From: JAKPQD01 sp029572965
GTDB lineage: Bacteria; Bacteroidota; Bacteroidia; Bacteroidales; DTGW01
Assembly (NCBI GenBank): GCA_035374585.1
Contig: DAOSPF010000025.1
Span: forward strand, 1 to 45,541
Direction of reading: 5' to 3'
DNA: 45,541 nucleotides
The position numbers and the translations under genes are program-made. Shown piece after piece: positions 33,090 through 42,480 of this stretch. Position 1 is the stretch's first letter, and each line of letters opens with the position of its first letter. The notes under the pieces are model-generated. The model made no database searches. It saw only the letters and a program-made list of their open reading frames with translations, and was not told the DNA's origin.

Positions 33090-35708
33090 ATGAAAAACCT
33101 AAAAGCAGCTTATCCGCATTTAATAGCAATTGCTATTTTTGTTTTATTAGCAAGCATTTATTTTGCCCCACATTTCAAAGGGTATGGGCTGAGCCAGCAT
33201 GATATGCAAACTGCGGCCGGGATGGCAAAAGAAACAGTTGACTTCAACAAAATTGAAAACGCTGAATCATTTTGGACCAACTCTGCATTCAGCGGAATGC
33301 CTACTTATCAGACTGCCATGAACAACAAATCAAATATCCCGCAGCTGATAGAAAGCAATATTTTTGTCCGGTTTTTCGATTACTCTATAGGTTTTATCAT
33401 CATTGCCATGATAAGCTTTTATGTGCTGATGTTGTGTTTTGGGGCAAGTCCCTGGATTAGCATCATTGGGGCCATTGCTTATGGTTTTGCTTCCATTAAC
33501 ATTCTATATCTTGGTGCAGGACACGTGACTAAAGTACATGCTATTGCGCTGATGCCTGGTATTATTGCAGGACTGGTATATGCATATCGTAAAAACCTTT
33601 ATATTGGGGCTGCATTGGTGGCATTGTTTGTTTGCCTTCATGTGTCGGCCAATCACATTCAGGAAACGTATTACTTGCTTTTCTTGATATTTACAATTAT
33701 AGCTTTTGAATTTTACAGGTTTTATAAAGAAAAGCTGCTTGTTTCGTTTATAAAGATAACGGGGATAGTGGCTATAGCGGCAATAATAGGTTTGCTACCT
33801 GCCATTATCGGGGTATTGTTGCCTTATGAGCATGGCAAATATACTACGCGTGGCAAATCAGAGTTGACTATCAACGCTTCAAAATTTGAAGATAAAACCA
33901 ATGGTCTGGACAATGGCTATATCAAACAATACAGCCTTGGTTATGGCGAAGTTTGGTCTGTTGCCGTGCCTAATATTAAAGGTGGTGCTTCGGGGTACAT
34001 TGGTAACGATGAAAAGAACCTTGACAAGGTTTCTCCTGAGTTTAAAAACTATGTGGCCAGTTTTTCAAGTTATTGGGGCGAGCAATTATTTTCAGGAGGG
34101 GCATTTTACTTTGGTGCCATTATATTCTTATTGTTTGTATTAGGTGTAGTCTTTATTAAAGACAAACTCAAATGGGCATTCTTTTCTATATCTATGCTTG
34201 CTGTTGTGCTTTCATGGAAATTCGGATTTATTACTGATTTGTTTATCAACAACTTCCCGTTGTTCAATAAATTTAGGGATACCAAGATGATGCTGGTCAT
34301 TGCCCAGCTTTCATTCCCATTTCTGGGAATGTTGTTCCTCAATGAGCTTTTTAGCAATAAATTAGATAAGAAAAAGCTTAATTATGCTTTGATTGGGACT
34401 ATTGGCGTGTTTGTAATTTTCTATATCATGCCAACCGTATGGTTTAGCTTTTTTAACAGTCAGGAAAAGAATTATTTTGACCAACAAATGGCTGCTTATG
34501 GCAACAATCCTTCTGCATTGCAGCAATTGGAGCAGTTCAGGATTGAAATCCAGAATGTGCGTGTAGATATTTTCAAAGCCGATGTACTTCGCTCAATATT
34601 GTTTATGCTTGTTGCCGGGCTGTTTATTTACTTGTTCAATGCCGGGAAGTTAGCTAAGAAATACTTGCTTATTGTTCTTGGAGTATTGATTTTATTTGAC
34701 ATTTGGTCGGTTGACAAACGCTATCTCAATAATAAAAAGGAAAACGGTGAGTACAGAAGTTGGGTTACCAATGAGTCAAAAGCAAAGCCATATCCTGCAA
34801 GTGAAGCAGATAAAGCCATTTTGCAAATGGAGTTAAGGCAAAACCCTGCTTTATCTGAAAAGATTGGGCCTGCTATAGAAAAATTGAGTACTGGCAACGA
34901 CAATGTTTTTAATCATGATGAACTGGCATTGTTTGCTTTACGAGCCGAAACCAATTATCGTGTTTTTACTTTGCAAGACCCTTTCTCGAATGCATCGGTT
35001 TCGTATTACCACAAATCCATTGGGGGGTACCATGGGGCAAAGCTGAAACGCTACCAGGATTTGATTGATTTCAGGCTTAGCAAAGAGTATGAGGCTATTG
35101 TTAATGCATTCAACACCAAATCGGATACTGCTATTTTTAAAGTGATAAACTCTGGCATTCCAACGTTGAGCATGCTTAACACAAAATACATCATTTACAA
35201 TCCTGGTGCAGCGCCAATTGTAAACCCCAATGCTTTGGGAAATGTTTGGTTTGTTAGGAATGTAAAAGTGGTTGCAAATCCTGATGCAGAAATATTGGCT
35301 TTAGATAGCATTAATCCGGCACAAACAGCTGTAGTTGACAAGCGCTTTGAAAACTTTATTAATACAGATATTAAAGAAGATTCAACGGCTAAGATTGCCC
35401 TTGTTTCTTATAAAGCAAATGCATTGGTTTATGAAAGCAACACTAACACTAATCAAATAGCCATATTCTCTGAAATTTATTACAAAGATGGCTGGAATGC
35501 TTATATTGATGGTAATCCAGCGGATTATTTCAGGGCAAACTATGTTTTGCGTGGCATTCAGGTCCCTGCCGGGAAACATAAGATAGAGTTCAGGTTTGAA
35601 CCAACAATTGTTAGAACAGCCCGAAATATCTCATTAGCAGGTTCTGTGCTTTTATTCTTGTTTATTGGAGGGATGCTTTTCTTCAATTACAAAAAGAAAA
35701 AGGAATAG
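33090..35708 (+). CDS. YfhO-family multi-pass membrane protein (GT-C-like)
   Basis: Large integral membrane protein with about 12 predicted helices, concentrated in residues 10-470 and 510-540, plus a soluble region (about 540-830) and a last helix near 845-865. The first periplasmic loop, with GLSQHDMQTAAGMAKE and WTNSAFSGMPTY, and the IAYGFASINILYLGAGHVTK block are typical of the YfhO family, proposed glycosyltransferases using lipid-linked sugars. Known relatives modify teichoic acids in Firmicutes; in Bacteroidota the role is unknown. Its stop lies one base from that of the convergent GT2 gene. Confidence 0.88.
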   Translation: MKNLKAAYPHLIAIAIFVLLASIYFAPHFKGYGLSQHDMQTAAGMAKETVDFNKIENAESFWTNSAFSGMPTYQTAMNNKSNIPQLIESNIFVRFFDYSIGFIIIAMISFYVLMLCFGASPWISIIGAIAYGFASINILYLGAGHVTKVHAIALMPGIIAGLVYAYRKNLYIGAALVALFVCLHVSANHIQETYYLLFLIFTIIAFEFYRFYKEKLLVSFIKITGIVAIAAIIGLLPAIIGVLLPYEHGKYTTRGKSELTINASKFEDKTNGLDNGYIKQYSLGYGEVWSVAVPNIKGGASGYIGNDEKNLDKVSPEFKNYVASFSSYWGEQLFSGGAFYFGAIIFLLFVLGVVFIKDKLKWAFFSISMLAVVLSWKFGFITDLFINNFPLFNKFRDTKMMLVIAQLSFPFLGMLFLNELFSNKLDKKKLNYALIGTIGVFVIFYIMPTVWFSFFNSQEKNYFDQQMAAYGNNPSALQQLEQFRIEIQNVRVDIFKADVLRSILFMLVAGLFIYLFNAGKLAKKYLLIVLGVLILFDIWSVDKRYLNNKKENGEYRSWVTNESKAKPYPASEADKAILQMELRQNPALSEKIGPAIEKLSTGNDNVFNHDELALFALRAETNYRVFTLQDPFSNASVSYYHKSIGGYHGAKLKRYQDLIDFRLSKEYEAIVNAFNTKSDTAIFKVINSGIPTLSMLNTKYIIYNPGAAPIVNPNALGNVWFVRNVKVVANPDAEILALDSINPAQTAVVDKRFENFINTDIKEDSTAKIALVSYKANALVYESNTNTNQIAIFSEIYYKDGWNAYIDGNPADYFRANYVLRGIQVPAGKHKIEFRFEPTIVRTARNISLAGSVLLFLFIGGMLFFNYKKKKE

Positions 35709-35709
35709 T

Positions 35710-36516
35710 TCAGAACCTTTTGTTTTTGAAAAGAAACCAAAAGAATTTGACACCAATAACCAGGTGATTAAAGGTGGTTAAGAAAAATCCGTAGTGTTTT
35801 ATCATGATTCGTAAACGTTCAGATAAACCTCTGCGGATATTTTTTTTGTTTATGCCGCCATCCAGAAACCGCGTCACTACAAGCTTTGAATTATGGATGC
35901 TTTTGGCTTTTTTCAGGGCTTTTAACACCCATTCGTAGTCGGCAGCTATCTTGTATTTTAGGTTGTAGCTGTCGGCCAGTTCGCGTTTGACGTATATAGA
36001 CTGGTGACACACAAGCATACCGTTAATAAATGAACGCCAGGTAAGCTTTTCAGGGGCTTTAAGGCGACGAAGGCCAATCTCTTTTCCTTCGGCATCTACT
36101 ATCATGGTTTCTCCATAAACTATGTCTGGCAATGGATTTAGGCCTTCAAATATACTTTTAAGTGTATTTTCGTCATATAGCTGGTCTCCGGCATTCAGAA
36201 AGCATACATAATAGCCTTTTGCTGCTTTCAATCCTTTATTCATGGCGTCGTACAAACCTTTGTCAGGTTCGCTTTGCCAATAAGTAATAATGTCTTCGTT
36301 TTGACGAAGGATTTCTAACGTACTATCTTTTGAATTGCCGTCTATAACGATATATTCAAAGTTTTTCCAGTTTTGTTTCCTTATGCTTTCAATAGTACGT
36401 GGCAGAACCTTTTCGCCATTGAATACTACTGTAATAATAGAAACTATAGGGCTTTCATTTAATGTTCTGGCTTCACCTGTTGTCATGTTCGATGTTAAAG
36501 TTCTTGAGTTTTCCAA
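35710..36516 (-). CDS. Family 2 glycosyltransferase
   Basis: GT-A fold glycosyltransferase. The nucleotide-sugar part begins PIVSIITVVFNGEKVLPRTI, followed by YIVIDGNSKDSTLEIL and the acceptor-side block EPDKGLYDAMNKGLKAAKG, which is typical of WcaA/WcaE-type enzymes for surface polysaccharides. The DXD-equivalent reads CFLNAGDQL. The GT domain starts at about residue 24. The ATG at 36516 overlaps the upstream toxin gene by 22 bp; an alternative in-frame ATG at 36486 removes the overlap. The sugar donor and acceptor are not predictable. Confidence 0.9.
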   Translation of the reverse strand: MENSRTLTSNMTTGEARTLNESPIVSIITVVFNGEKVLPRTIESIRKQNWKNFEYIVIDGNSKDSTLEILRQNEDIITYWQSEPDKGLYDAMNKGLKAAKGYYVCFLNAGDQLYDENTLKSIFEGLNPLPDIVYGETMIVDAEGKEIGLRRLKAPEKLTWRSFINGMLVCHQSIYVKRELADSYNLKYKIAADYEWVLKALKKAKSIHNSKLVVTRFLDGGINKKNIRRGLSERLRIMIKHYGFFLTTFNHLVIGVKFFWFLFKNKRF

Positions 36517-36908
36517 TTTTCTATTATAAGTCCTGGTATTCGTCCAAAATGGCTTTCATTGTTGGTTACAAAAGTCATTTCATTTTCAATGGCAACGCCA
36601 GCAATTAATAAATCGATGTCATCAACGGATTCCCCGCTAATGCGAAGTTTAGAATAGATTTCAGACGAGATTTTACAGGATTCTTCAATTAAAGCAACTA
36701 CGAAATTTTCATCAACAAAATCATTGAACATTTCCAATTGCTTATGAGCATTTTTATGAAGTAAACCGCTCATTATTTCGTAATAAGTTATCAGACTTAT
36801 CTCAATAATATCATATTCAGTCAGATATTTTTTAAAGTTCTTTACTACCAAGGGGTCACCTTTAAAATAGTATGAGAGAATATCGGTATCAATTAATGCC
36901 CTATTCAT
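36495..36908 (-). CDS. vapC: PIN-domain toxin, VapC-like
   Basis: Predicted ribonuclease toxin of a type II toxin-antitoxin pair. PIN-domain acidic residues are visible: D7 in ALIDTDILSYYF, the Glu of YYEIMSGLL, and the Asp residues in VDDIDLLIAGVA, then FVTNNESHFGRIPGL near the end. At 137 aa it is typical of VapC. It overlaps the 3' end of the antitoxin gene by 8 bp, the usual arrangement. It lies between two glycosyltransferase genes; its own C-terminal end overlaps the GT2 start. Confidence 0.9.
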   Translation of the reverse strand: MNRALIDTDILSYYFKGDPLVVKNFKKYLTEYDIIEISLITYYEIMSGLLHKNAHKQLEMFNDFVDENFVVALIEESCKISSEIYSKLRISGESVDDIDLLIAGVAIENEMTFVTNNESHFGRIPGLIIENWKTQEL

Positions 36909-37137
36909 TGACCCTGCGAGAGTTTTTACTCCGATTTAAAATCAAATTTTCAGTAAGTACTTTGAATGCTGATTCGTCAATATTATTCCAACATCCAGCA
37001 TAGGATAGTATTTTGGATGTCTTTTCTGTATTCTGTTCCAGGTTGTTTAAATATTCATTCAAATCACTTAGCTTATTTGAAGGAATCCTCCAAATCTTAC
37101 GTAAAATCTGTTGTCTTATTTGAGTTTCGGGTATCAT
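36901..37137 (-). CDS. Antitoxin of the VapBC-like pair
   Basis: Small 78-residue protein upstream of the PIN toxin, overlapping it by 8 bp. The C-terminal region, with ILSYAGCWNNIDESAF and LILNRSKNSRRVNE, has the form seen in Bacteroidota antitoxins that wrap around PIN toxins: an acidic/hydrophobic stretch then a basic tail. The N-terminal part is predicted helical. Named from gene order and this tail; I cannot assign its DNA-binding fold with certainty. Antitoxins of this kind usually autoregulate the operon. Confidence 0.8.
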   Translation of the reverse strand: MIPETQIRQQILRKIWRIPSNKLSDLNEYLNNLEQNTEKTSKILSYAGCWNNIDESAFKVLTENLILNRSKNSRRVNE

Positions 37138-37145
37138 GTTTTTTT

Positions 37146-37153
37146 CAAATATA
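37146..37153 (-). promoter_or_regulatory. Putative -7 box for the toxin-antitoxin operon
   Basis: On the minus strand this reads TATATTTG (TAnnTTTG), only 8 bp from the antitoxin ATG. The transcript would be leaderless or nearly so. No -33 match. Confidence 0.4.
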
Positions 37154-37203
37154 CAAAATTATCAGGTGGCAATTAATTGAATTATTTGCTTTTTCAACCA
37201 ACT

Positions 37204-38460
37204 TTAAATGAGAGATTTATACAAGTTATTATATTTTTCAGCAACTACCTCTTCTGCATAACAGTCAAGCACTTTTTTTCGTGCATTTTCAGACAATTGA
37301 GAATGGTCAACTTCATAAATAGCCCATTTTATACCGTTTGCCAAATCGTCAATTGATTTGTATTCGGCCAAATAACCGTTTTGCTTATGTTCAACCATTT
37401 CGGGTATTCCTCCTACATTGAAAGCCACAACCGGTGTGCCACAGGCAAAGGATTCCATAATGGTATTGGGTAAATTTTCCTGTAATGATGAGGTAACAAA
37501 CCAGTGCACCGCGTTGTAAAGCTGGCTCATCATACTTTCCTCATGAATACTGCCAATAACGTTGCATTTGAAAGGTACCTCACGAAGAATCTGCTCATCA
37601 GAGCGTCCCAAGATTACAATTTCTAACTGGCCTGACAATTCCGGGTTTGATTGAATTAAAACTTTCAAAGCATCCCTGAAATAGGTAAAACCTTTGAAGT
37701 AGTTTTTTACATTGACCGCACCAAAAAGCAAGTACTTTTTATTTTCTTTCAATCCAAATGTTTTCCTGGCTTCTGTTTTGTCTAAAGGTTTAAAAACATT
37801 AGTATCAATAGGGTTTGGAATGCTAACTACATTGATGTTGGCAAACAAAGCACTTTCACGGGCTTTACCGGCAAGCCATTGACTGCATGTTACTACAGTG
37901 AGGTTTGCCTGGGCAAAAGCTTTCTTTTTCTTTTGCAGAATGCGATAAGAAAGGTCGTGTGATGATGGATATTTCAGAAATGGGCATTCGCCGCAGGATT
38001 GCTTAAACCTGTTACACTCGCCACTATGATGACAGCCACCTGTAAATGGCCACATATCGTGAAGCGTCCAAACGACAGGCTTTTTTTGATTAAAAATTTC
38101 CTTAATACCTGTTATAGAAATAAATCCTTCGTTGATCCAATGGAAATGAATGATGTCAGCTTGTTTTACTTCTTTTCTTTTATGAATATCTTCTCCTACA
38201 TTGGCAATAGAAAACAAAAATCGTACAGACTTTGATTTTTCTCTGACAAAGAAAAAAAATCTTTCGTATGCAAAACGATAAAAGTTGATCCACTTTTTAA
38301 GCTTTGAATGGGTAGTAGATACCATATTTTCTGTAATAGCCTCATCTCTGACCAACATAATGGCTGTTGTGCCATTGTAGTTAAGGGCTTTGAGGAGCCT
38401 TCGGCATGCAATGGCAGCTCCCCCTTTTTTTGATGAAGTATTGATAAGTACAACGAGCAT
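37204..38460 (-). CDS. Family 4 glycosyltransferase (GT-B fold)
   Basis: GT-B enzyme with a nucleotide-sugar-binding C-terminal half. The block ESFACGTPVVAFNVGGIPEMV (about residues 340-360) holds the conserved E(x7)E-type motif for the donor. The N-terminal half starts with KKGGAAIACRRLL and carries WTLHDMWPFTGGCHHSGEC with the CGECPFL cysteine pair, characteristic of a GT4 subfamily. At 418 aa it is normal. It follows the DUF2723 gene by 6 bp in the same direction, so the two are probably co-transcribed. Confidence 0.92.
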   Translation of the reverse strand: MLVVLINTSSKKGGAAIACRRLLKALNYNGTTAIMLVRDEAITENMVSTTHSKLKKWINFYRFAYERFFFFVREKSKSVRFLFSIANVGEDIHKRKEVKQADIIHFHWINEGFISITGIKEIFNQKKPVVWTLHDMWPFTGGCHHSGECNRFKQSCGECPFLKYPSSHDLSYRILQKKKKAFAQANLTVVTCSQWLAGKARESALFANINVVSIPNPIDTNVFKPLDKTEARKTFGLKENKKYLLFGAVNVKNYFKGFTYFRDALKVLIQSNPELSGQLEIVILGRSDEQILREVPFKCNVIGSIHEESMMSQLYNAVHWFVTSSLQENLPNTIMESFACGTPVVAFNVGGIPEMVEHKQNGYLAEYKSIDDLANGIKWAIYEVDHSQLSENARKKVLDCYAEEVVAEKYNNLYKSLI

Positions 38461-38466
38461 TAGTTT

Positions 38467-41400
38467 TTATTCATTGGTTTGTATCTGCATCAATCCAAGA
38501 ATGCTGCTAATTTTAGATGCAATTGGCAACTTGTAATATTCGCTCAGCTTTTGCATTTGCATCAGGTATTGGATGTTTTCTTCCATTTCATTTTTAATCA
38601 TCGAGCGAAATCCCGGTCTGAGCGAAGCATAGTAGTTCATTTGCTTATAGGTTACATCAAAGAACCGCTCAATGACTGCGTTGCCTTTATCAGTAGCTCC
38701 GGCTTCAAGGTAGCAGTTGGCGATATACAACGAGCCCATGTCATCAGGCATTTTTGAAGGAGGGAGCAACTTTTCACATTTGTCAAGCACTGCAATGGCT
38801 GAGTCTTTTTTGCCCTCATTGTTTAATGCTTCGGCAGTCATGGCAAATACACTTCTAAACCTGATTATTGATAAGGTTTGTTTATGGAAATGGTCAAGAT
38901 AAACTTTTGGCGATTGCATATTGCCATAATCGAAGACATTCATCAGCTTGTTGTACATGCTGTCTGCGTTGAGCGAGAGCTCATTTTCACTGGTATTTTT
39001 AACAGGCATGAGTTTATAAGCAAAACCATCGCGTTGCAGATAGTTGTTTAACCAACATGTCCCTGAGGCATAATTGGCAAGGAAGTAAATTGGGCGTTTC
39101 CACTGGTTTTGTGCAATGATATCCAGCATAATTAGTTGGCTTTTGATAATATAATTTTCGGGGATGGTTATTGTGATTGAACTTGGGGCTTTGTCGATGT
39201 ATGATTTCTCTATATATCCTCCTTTTGCCAGGTTTTCTTTATTTATTGGCAAAGCAAGTCTTTTGCAGGGAATATATTCTATCTTTTCATCATAGCCTTT
39301 GATAGTCTTTGTTCTGGGGTCGTCACTGGCTACAAACTTTATAGCATCGCTAATACTAATGCTGTCTTTAATGTAATCCAGTACATAAACCCTGTCCAGC
39401 GTTCCTTCCATGTATTGTTTATGATTTAGGCTTATTGGAAGAGGATCGGATAAATAAGCCTTTTTCTTCATTTGGTCTATATAACTATCGCCGTTGAGAA
39501 GCATTGTATTCACAACTTTTACATCGGTACGTATGCCTTCAACTTCCTGTAAATACCATAAAGGGAAAGTATCGTTATCGCCATAGGTGAACAATATTGC
39601 ATTTGGTGCACAAGATTGTAAATAATTGTATGCATAGGCCCTGGCCAGGTATCGGCCACTACGGTTGTGGTCGTCCCAGTTTTGAACTGCCATAAGCACT
39701 GGTACACAAAAGATACAAATAATAATGATGGTTATAACTTTTGCCAGATGGTCTTTTTTTGATTTCAAAAAGTTGAAAATACCCATTACACCTAAGCCAA
39801 TCCAGATGGCAAAAGCATAAAACGAACCTACATAAGCATAGTCGCGTTCGCGCGGCTGAAGGGGAGTTTGGTTAAGATAAACAACAATTGCCAGTCCGGT
39901 AAGTATAAACAACGTTACGGTAACTACAAAGTAGCGTCTGCTTTTGTCTAATAAAAAGAAAAGTCCTATAAGCCCTAAAATGAAAGGTAAAAAGAAATAG
40001 TTATTTCTGGAAGGGTCTTTTTTAATGATATCTGGAAGGTTGTCTTGTCTTCCGGTCAGATGAGCATCAATAAAAGGGATACCGCTAATCCAATTGCCAT
40101 TCAGAATACCGTTTCCCTGCTCATCGTTTTGTCTGCCAACAAAATTCCACAGGAAATATCGCATATACATGTGACCAACCTGGTAGCTGAAAAAGAATTT
40201 GAGGTTTTCGCTGAAGGTTGGTACAACATACTTTTTGACTTTGCCGTTTTCAGTAACATCTACTAATTTGCCTTTGATGTTGGCCCAATTGTGGTACGAT
40301 TGAACGTGTTGTGGGTCAGAACTGTACATACGCGGGAAAAGTGTAGTAAACCTGCTATCGTAGGTAATATCATAGTCGTAGCCAATAATCTCATATTTGC
40401 CATCCAATGGTACGTATTTTGGCTCGCCATCTTTAACTTCAACAATTGGGGCATTGTAATATTGGCCTTTAAATAGCGGTCTGTCACCATACTGTTCCCT
40501 GTCGAGATAACTAAGCAGCGCAAATACGTTGGAAGGATTGCCTTCGTTGATAGGAGGGTCTGCAACAGCCCTAATGGTAATCATTGCGAATGATAGATAT
40601 CCTATAATTATCATGGTTATTGATAGTATCGCAAGATTAAGCCATCTTTTATGCTTTTTTACTGAATATATGATAAGGTAAACAATAGTTCCCAGTAATA
40701 ATATAATATAGAAAATAATCCCACTATTGTATGGCAGTCCAATTCCATTGACAAACAACAGCTCAAACTTAGAAGCCAGGATTATAAGGCCTTGAATTAG
40801 ACCATACATTACGAAGGCAAGGATTATTATGGAAATGATGATTGCTGTCAAAAAGCCTTTCAGTGAATATGGATATTTCTTGAAATAATAAACAAGTACA
40901 ATAGCCGGGATGGCAAGTAGATTAAGCAAATGCACACCTATAGATAATCCCATGAGGTAAGCAATAAGGATGAGCCATTTGTCAGCTCGTGGTTGGTCAG
41001 CGTTTTCCTCCCATTTAAGTACCAACCAAAATATAACTGCTGTAAATAAAGATGACAAGGCATATACTTCGCCTTCAACTGCCGAAAACCAAAAGCTATC
41101 AGAGAATGTATAAGCCAAAGCCCCAACAAATCCACTTCCTAAAACAAGTATGCCATGGGTTGTATCAGATTTCATGCTTTTTTCAGCAACACGCCATCCT
41201 ATGTGGGTAATACTCCAAAATAGAAACAAGATGGTAAAGGCACTGGCCAATGCTGACAGGGAGTTAACCATGGATGCTACTAAAGCTACATTATTCCCGG
41301 CAAATAGTGAAAACATCCTGGCCAACATCATAAACAGCGGTGCTCCCGGAGGGTGCCCTACTTCAAGCCTGTATGAAGTGGCAATAAATTCGCCACAGTC

Positions 41401-41502
41401 CCATAGCGAGGCTGTTGGTTCTTTGGTGATAAGATATACTGTGGCAGCAATGGCAAACACTAACCAGCCAGAAATGTTATTGTACCTTTTAAAGTTTTTC
41501 AC
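38467..41502 (-). CDS. DUF2723 multi-pass membrane protein (protein O-mannosyltransferase-like, GT-C)
   Basis: Large membrane protein with about 12 helices in the N-terminal two thirds (about residues 10-600) and a soluble C-terminal third with TPR-like helices. The N-terminal loop TASLWDCGEFIATSYRLEVG with HPPGAPLF carries the acidic residue and HPP motif of DUF2723, which is related to protein O-mannosyltransferases. A periplasmic block at WINGNWISGIPFIDAHLTG-like positions and PLQPRERDYAYVGSFYAFA is also conserved in the family. At 1011 aa it is full length. It may transfer lipid-linked sugar to exported proteins (inference). Confidence 0.9.
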   Translation of the reverse strand: MKNFKRYNNISGWLVFAIAATVYLITKEPTASLWDCGEFIATSYRLEVGHPPGAPLFMMLARMFSLFAGNNVALVASMVNSLSALASAFTILFLFWSITHIGWRVAEKSMKSDTTHGILVLGSGFVGALAYTFSDSFWFSAVEGEVYALSSLFTAVIFWLVLKWEENADQPRADKWLILIAYLMGLSIGVHLLNLLAIPAIVLVYYFKKYPYSLKGFLTAIIISIIILAFVMYGLIQGLIILASKFELLFVNGIGLPYNSGIIFYIILLLGTIVYLIIYSVKKHKRWLNLAILSITMIIIGYLSFAMITIRAVADPPINEGNPSNVFALLSYLDREQYGDRPLFKGQYYNAPIVEVKDGEPKYVPLDGKYEIIGYDYDITYDSRFTTLFPRMYSSDPQHVQSYHNWANIKGKLVDVTENGKVKKYVVPTFSENLKFFFSYQVGHMYMRYFLWNFVGRQNDEQGNGILNGNWISGIPFIDAHLTGRQDNLPDIIKKDPSRNNYFFLPFILGLIGLFFLLDKSRRYFVVTVTLFILTGLAIVVYLNQTPLQPRERDYAYVGSFYAFAIWIGLGVMGIFNFLKSKKDHLAKVITIIIICIFCVPVLMAVQNWDDHNRSGRYLARAYAYNYLQSCAPNAILFTYGDNDTFPLWYLQEVEGIRTDVKVVNTMLLNGDSYIDQMKKKAYLSDPLPISLNHKQYMEGTLDRVYVLDYIKDSISISDAIKFVASDDPRTKTIKGYDEKIEYIPCKRLALPINKENLAKGGYIEKSYIDKAPSSITITIPENYIIKSQLIMLDIIAQNQWKRPIYFLANYASGTCWLNNYLQRDGFAYKLMPVKNTSENELSLNADSMYNKLMNVFDYGNMQSPKVYLDHFHKQTLSIIRFRSVFAMTAEALNNEGKKDSAIAVLDKCEKLLPPSKMPDDMGSLYIANCYLEAGATDKGNAVIERFFDVTYKQMNYYASLRPGFRSMIKNEMEENIQYLMQMQKLSEYYKLPIASKISSILGLMQIQTNE

Positions 41503-41603
41503 ATGACAAATTTTAGAAATGGATACTATTCTATCATACTTAAGGGCAGGCTAAATTATACTATTTTGCTCAAAATGATAAGGCAATTTCTGCTATAAAG
41601 TGT

Positions 41604-41611
41604 TAACTTTG
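41604..41611 (+). promoter_or_regulatory. Putative -7 box for the GNAT gene
   Basis: TAACTTTG matches TAnnTTTG, 14 bp before the start codon. No -33 TTTG is found 18-19 bp upstream. Confidence 0.4.
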
Positions 41612-41625
41612 ATAAAAAAAGAGCC

Positions 41626-42123
41626 ATGAATTATAAACTTCATTTCAAACCTATTACTGATGAAGATTATTTCGAGATAAAAGAAATATATGATTATTAT
41701 ATTCACCATTCTACGGCTACTTTTCATATTAATTCATTGAGTATTCAGGAGCTTAAAGAGTTTATCTTTGAAAATCATCATCTTTATCCGGCTTATATGA
41801 TAAAATGTGATGGCACTACTGCCGGATATTGCTATTTGACATATTTCAAAAAACGTGAGGCTTATGATAGGTCTGCTGAAGTTACTATTTACCTGAAACC
41901 TGAGTTTTGCAATAAAGACATTGGGCATAAGGCTTTGGAACATCTTGAAAAGGAGGCGCATAAAAGACATTTGAAAAACCTTGTGGCCCTTATTACCGGG
42001 AATAATTATCAAAGTATAAAATTGTTTGAAAAGTCAGGTTACGTGAAAGTGGCACATTTTAAAAACATTGGGGAAAAGATGGGAGAGGTGTTGGATGTTT
42101 TGGCCTATCAAAAAGAAATATAA
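41626..42123 (+). CDS. GNAT-family N-acetyltransferase
   Basis: Acetyl-CoA-dependent acetyltransferase, nearest in layout to the phosphinothricin/Pat-like group. Early block YYIHHSTATFHINSLS, acetyl-CoA loop region around EVTIYLKPEFCNKDIGHKAL, and C-terminal NLVALITGNNYQSIKLFEKSGY with the usual Ser/Asn and Tyr residues. At 165 aa it is complete. The substrate is unknown. It precedes the SUI1 gene by 14 bp in the same direction. Confidence 0.88.
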   Translation: MNYKLHFKPITDEDYFEIKEIYDYYIHHSTATFHINSLSIQELKEFIFENHHLYPAYMIKCDGTTAGYCYLTYFKKREAYDRSAEVTIYLKPEFCNKDIGHKALEHLEKEAHKRHLKNLVALITGNNYQSIKLFEKSGYVKVAHFKNIGEKMGEVLDVLAYQKEI

Positions 42124-42137
42124 TTGCAGCTATTATT

Positions 42138-42479
42138 ATGAAGAAAGATAAAGACCGTGTAAATGTTGTATATTCAACAAATCCAAGCTTTCAGTACGAG
42201 TATAATGTGGGGCCTGAAGCAATTACTCTTCCTCCACAGCAGCAAAACCTTAGGGTAAAGAATGACCGTAAACAGCGGGCTGGCAAAACAGTTACTGTTG
42301 TTAGTGGTTTTGTTGGTTCAAAAGAAGATTTGGAAGCGCTTGGACGTACTCTAAAATCTAAATGCGCTACAGGCGGGAGCGTTAAAGATGGTGAGATACT
42401 TATTCAGGGCGAAAATGCTGATAAAGTTGTGCAGATATTACTACAAGCCGGATATAAAGTTAAGAAAAGCGGTGGTTGA
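42138..42479 (+). CDS. SUI1/eIF1-like translation factor (YciH type)
   Basis: Small protein with a C-terminal SUI1 domain: GKTVTVVSGFVGSKEDLEAL, LKSKCATGGSVKDGEILIQG and VVQILLQAGYKVKKSGG. This matches eIF1 and bacterial YciH, which bind the ribosome and affect start-site fidelity. The first 45 residues are polar and lack a fold signature. At 113 aa it is normal for YciH. It is probably co-transcribed with the GNAT gene. Its stop lies one base from that of the convergent kinase-like gene. Confidence 0.93.
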   Translation: MKKDKDRVNVVYSTNPSFQYEYNVGPEAITLPPQQQNLRVKNDRKQRAGKTVTVVSGFVGSKEDLEALGRTLKSKCATGGSVKDGEILIQGENADKVVQILLQAGYKVKKSGG

Positions 42480-42480
42480 T

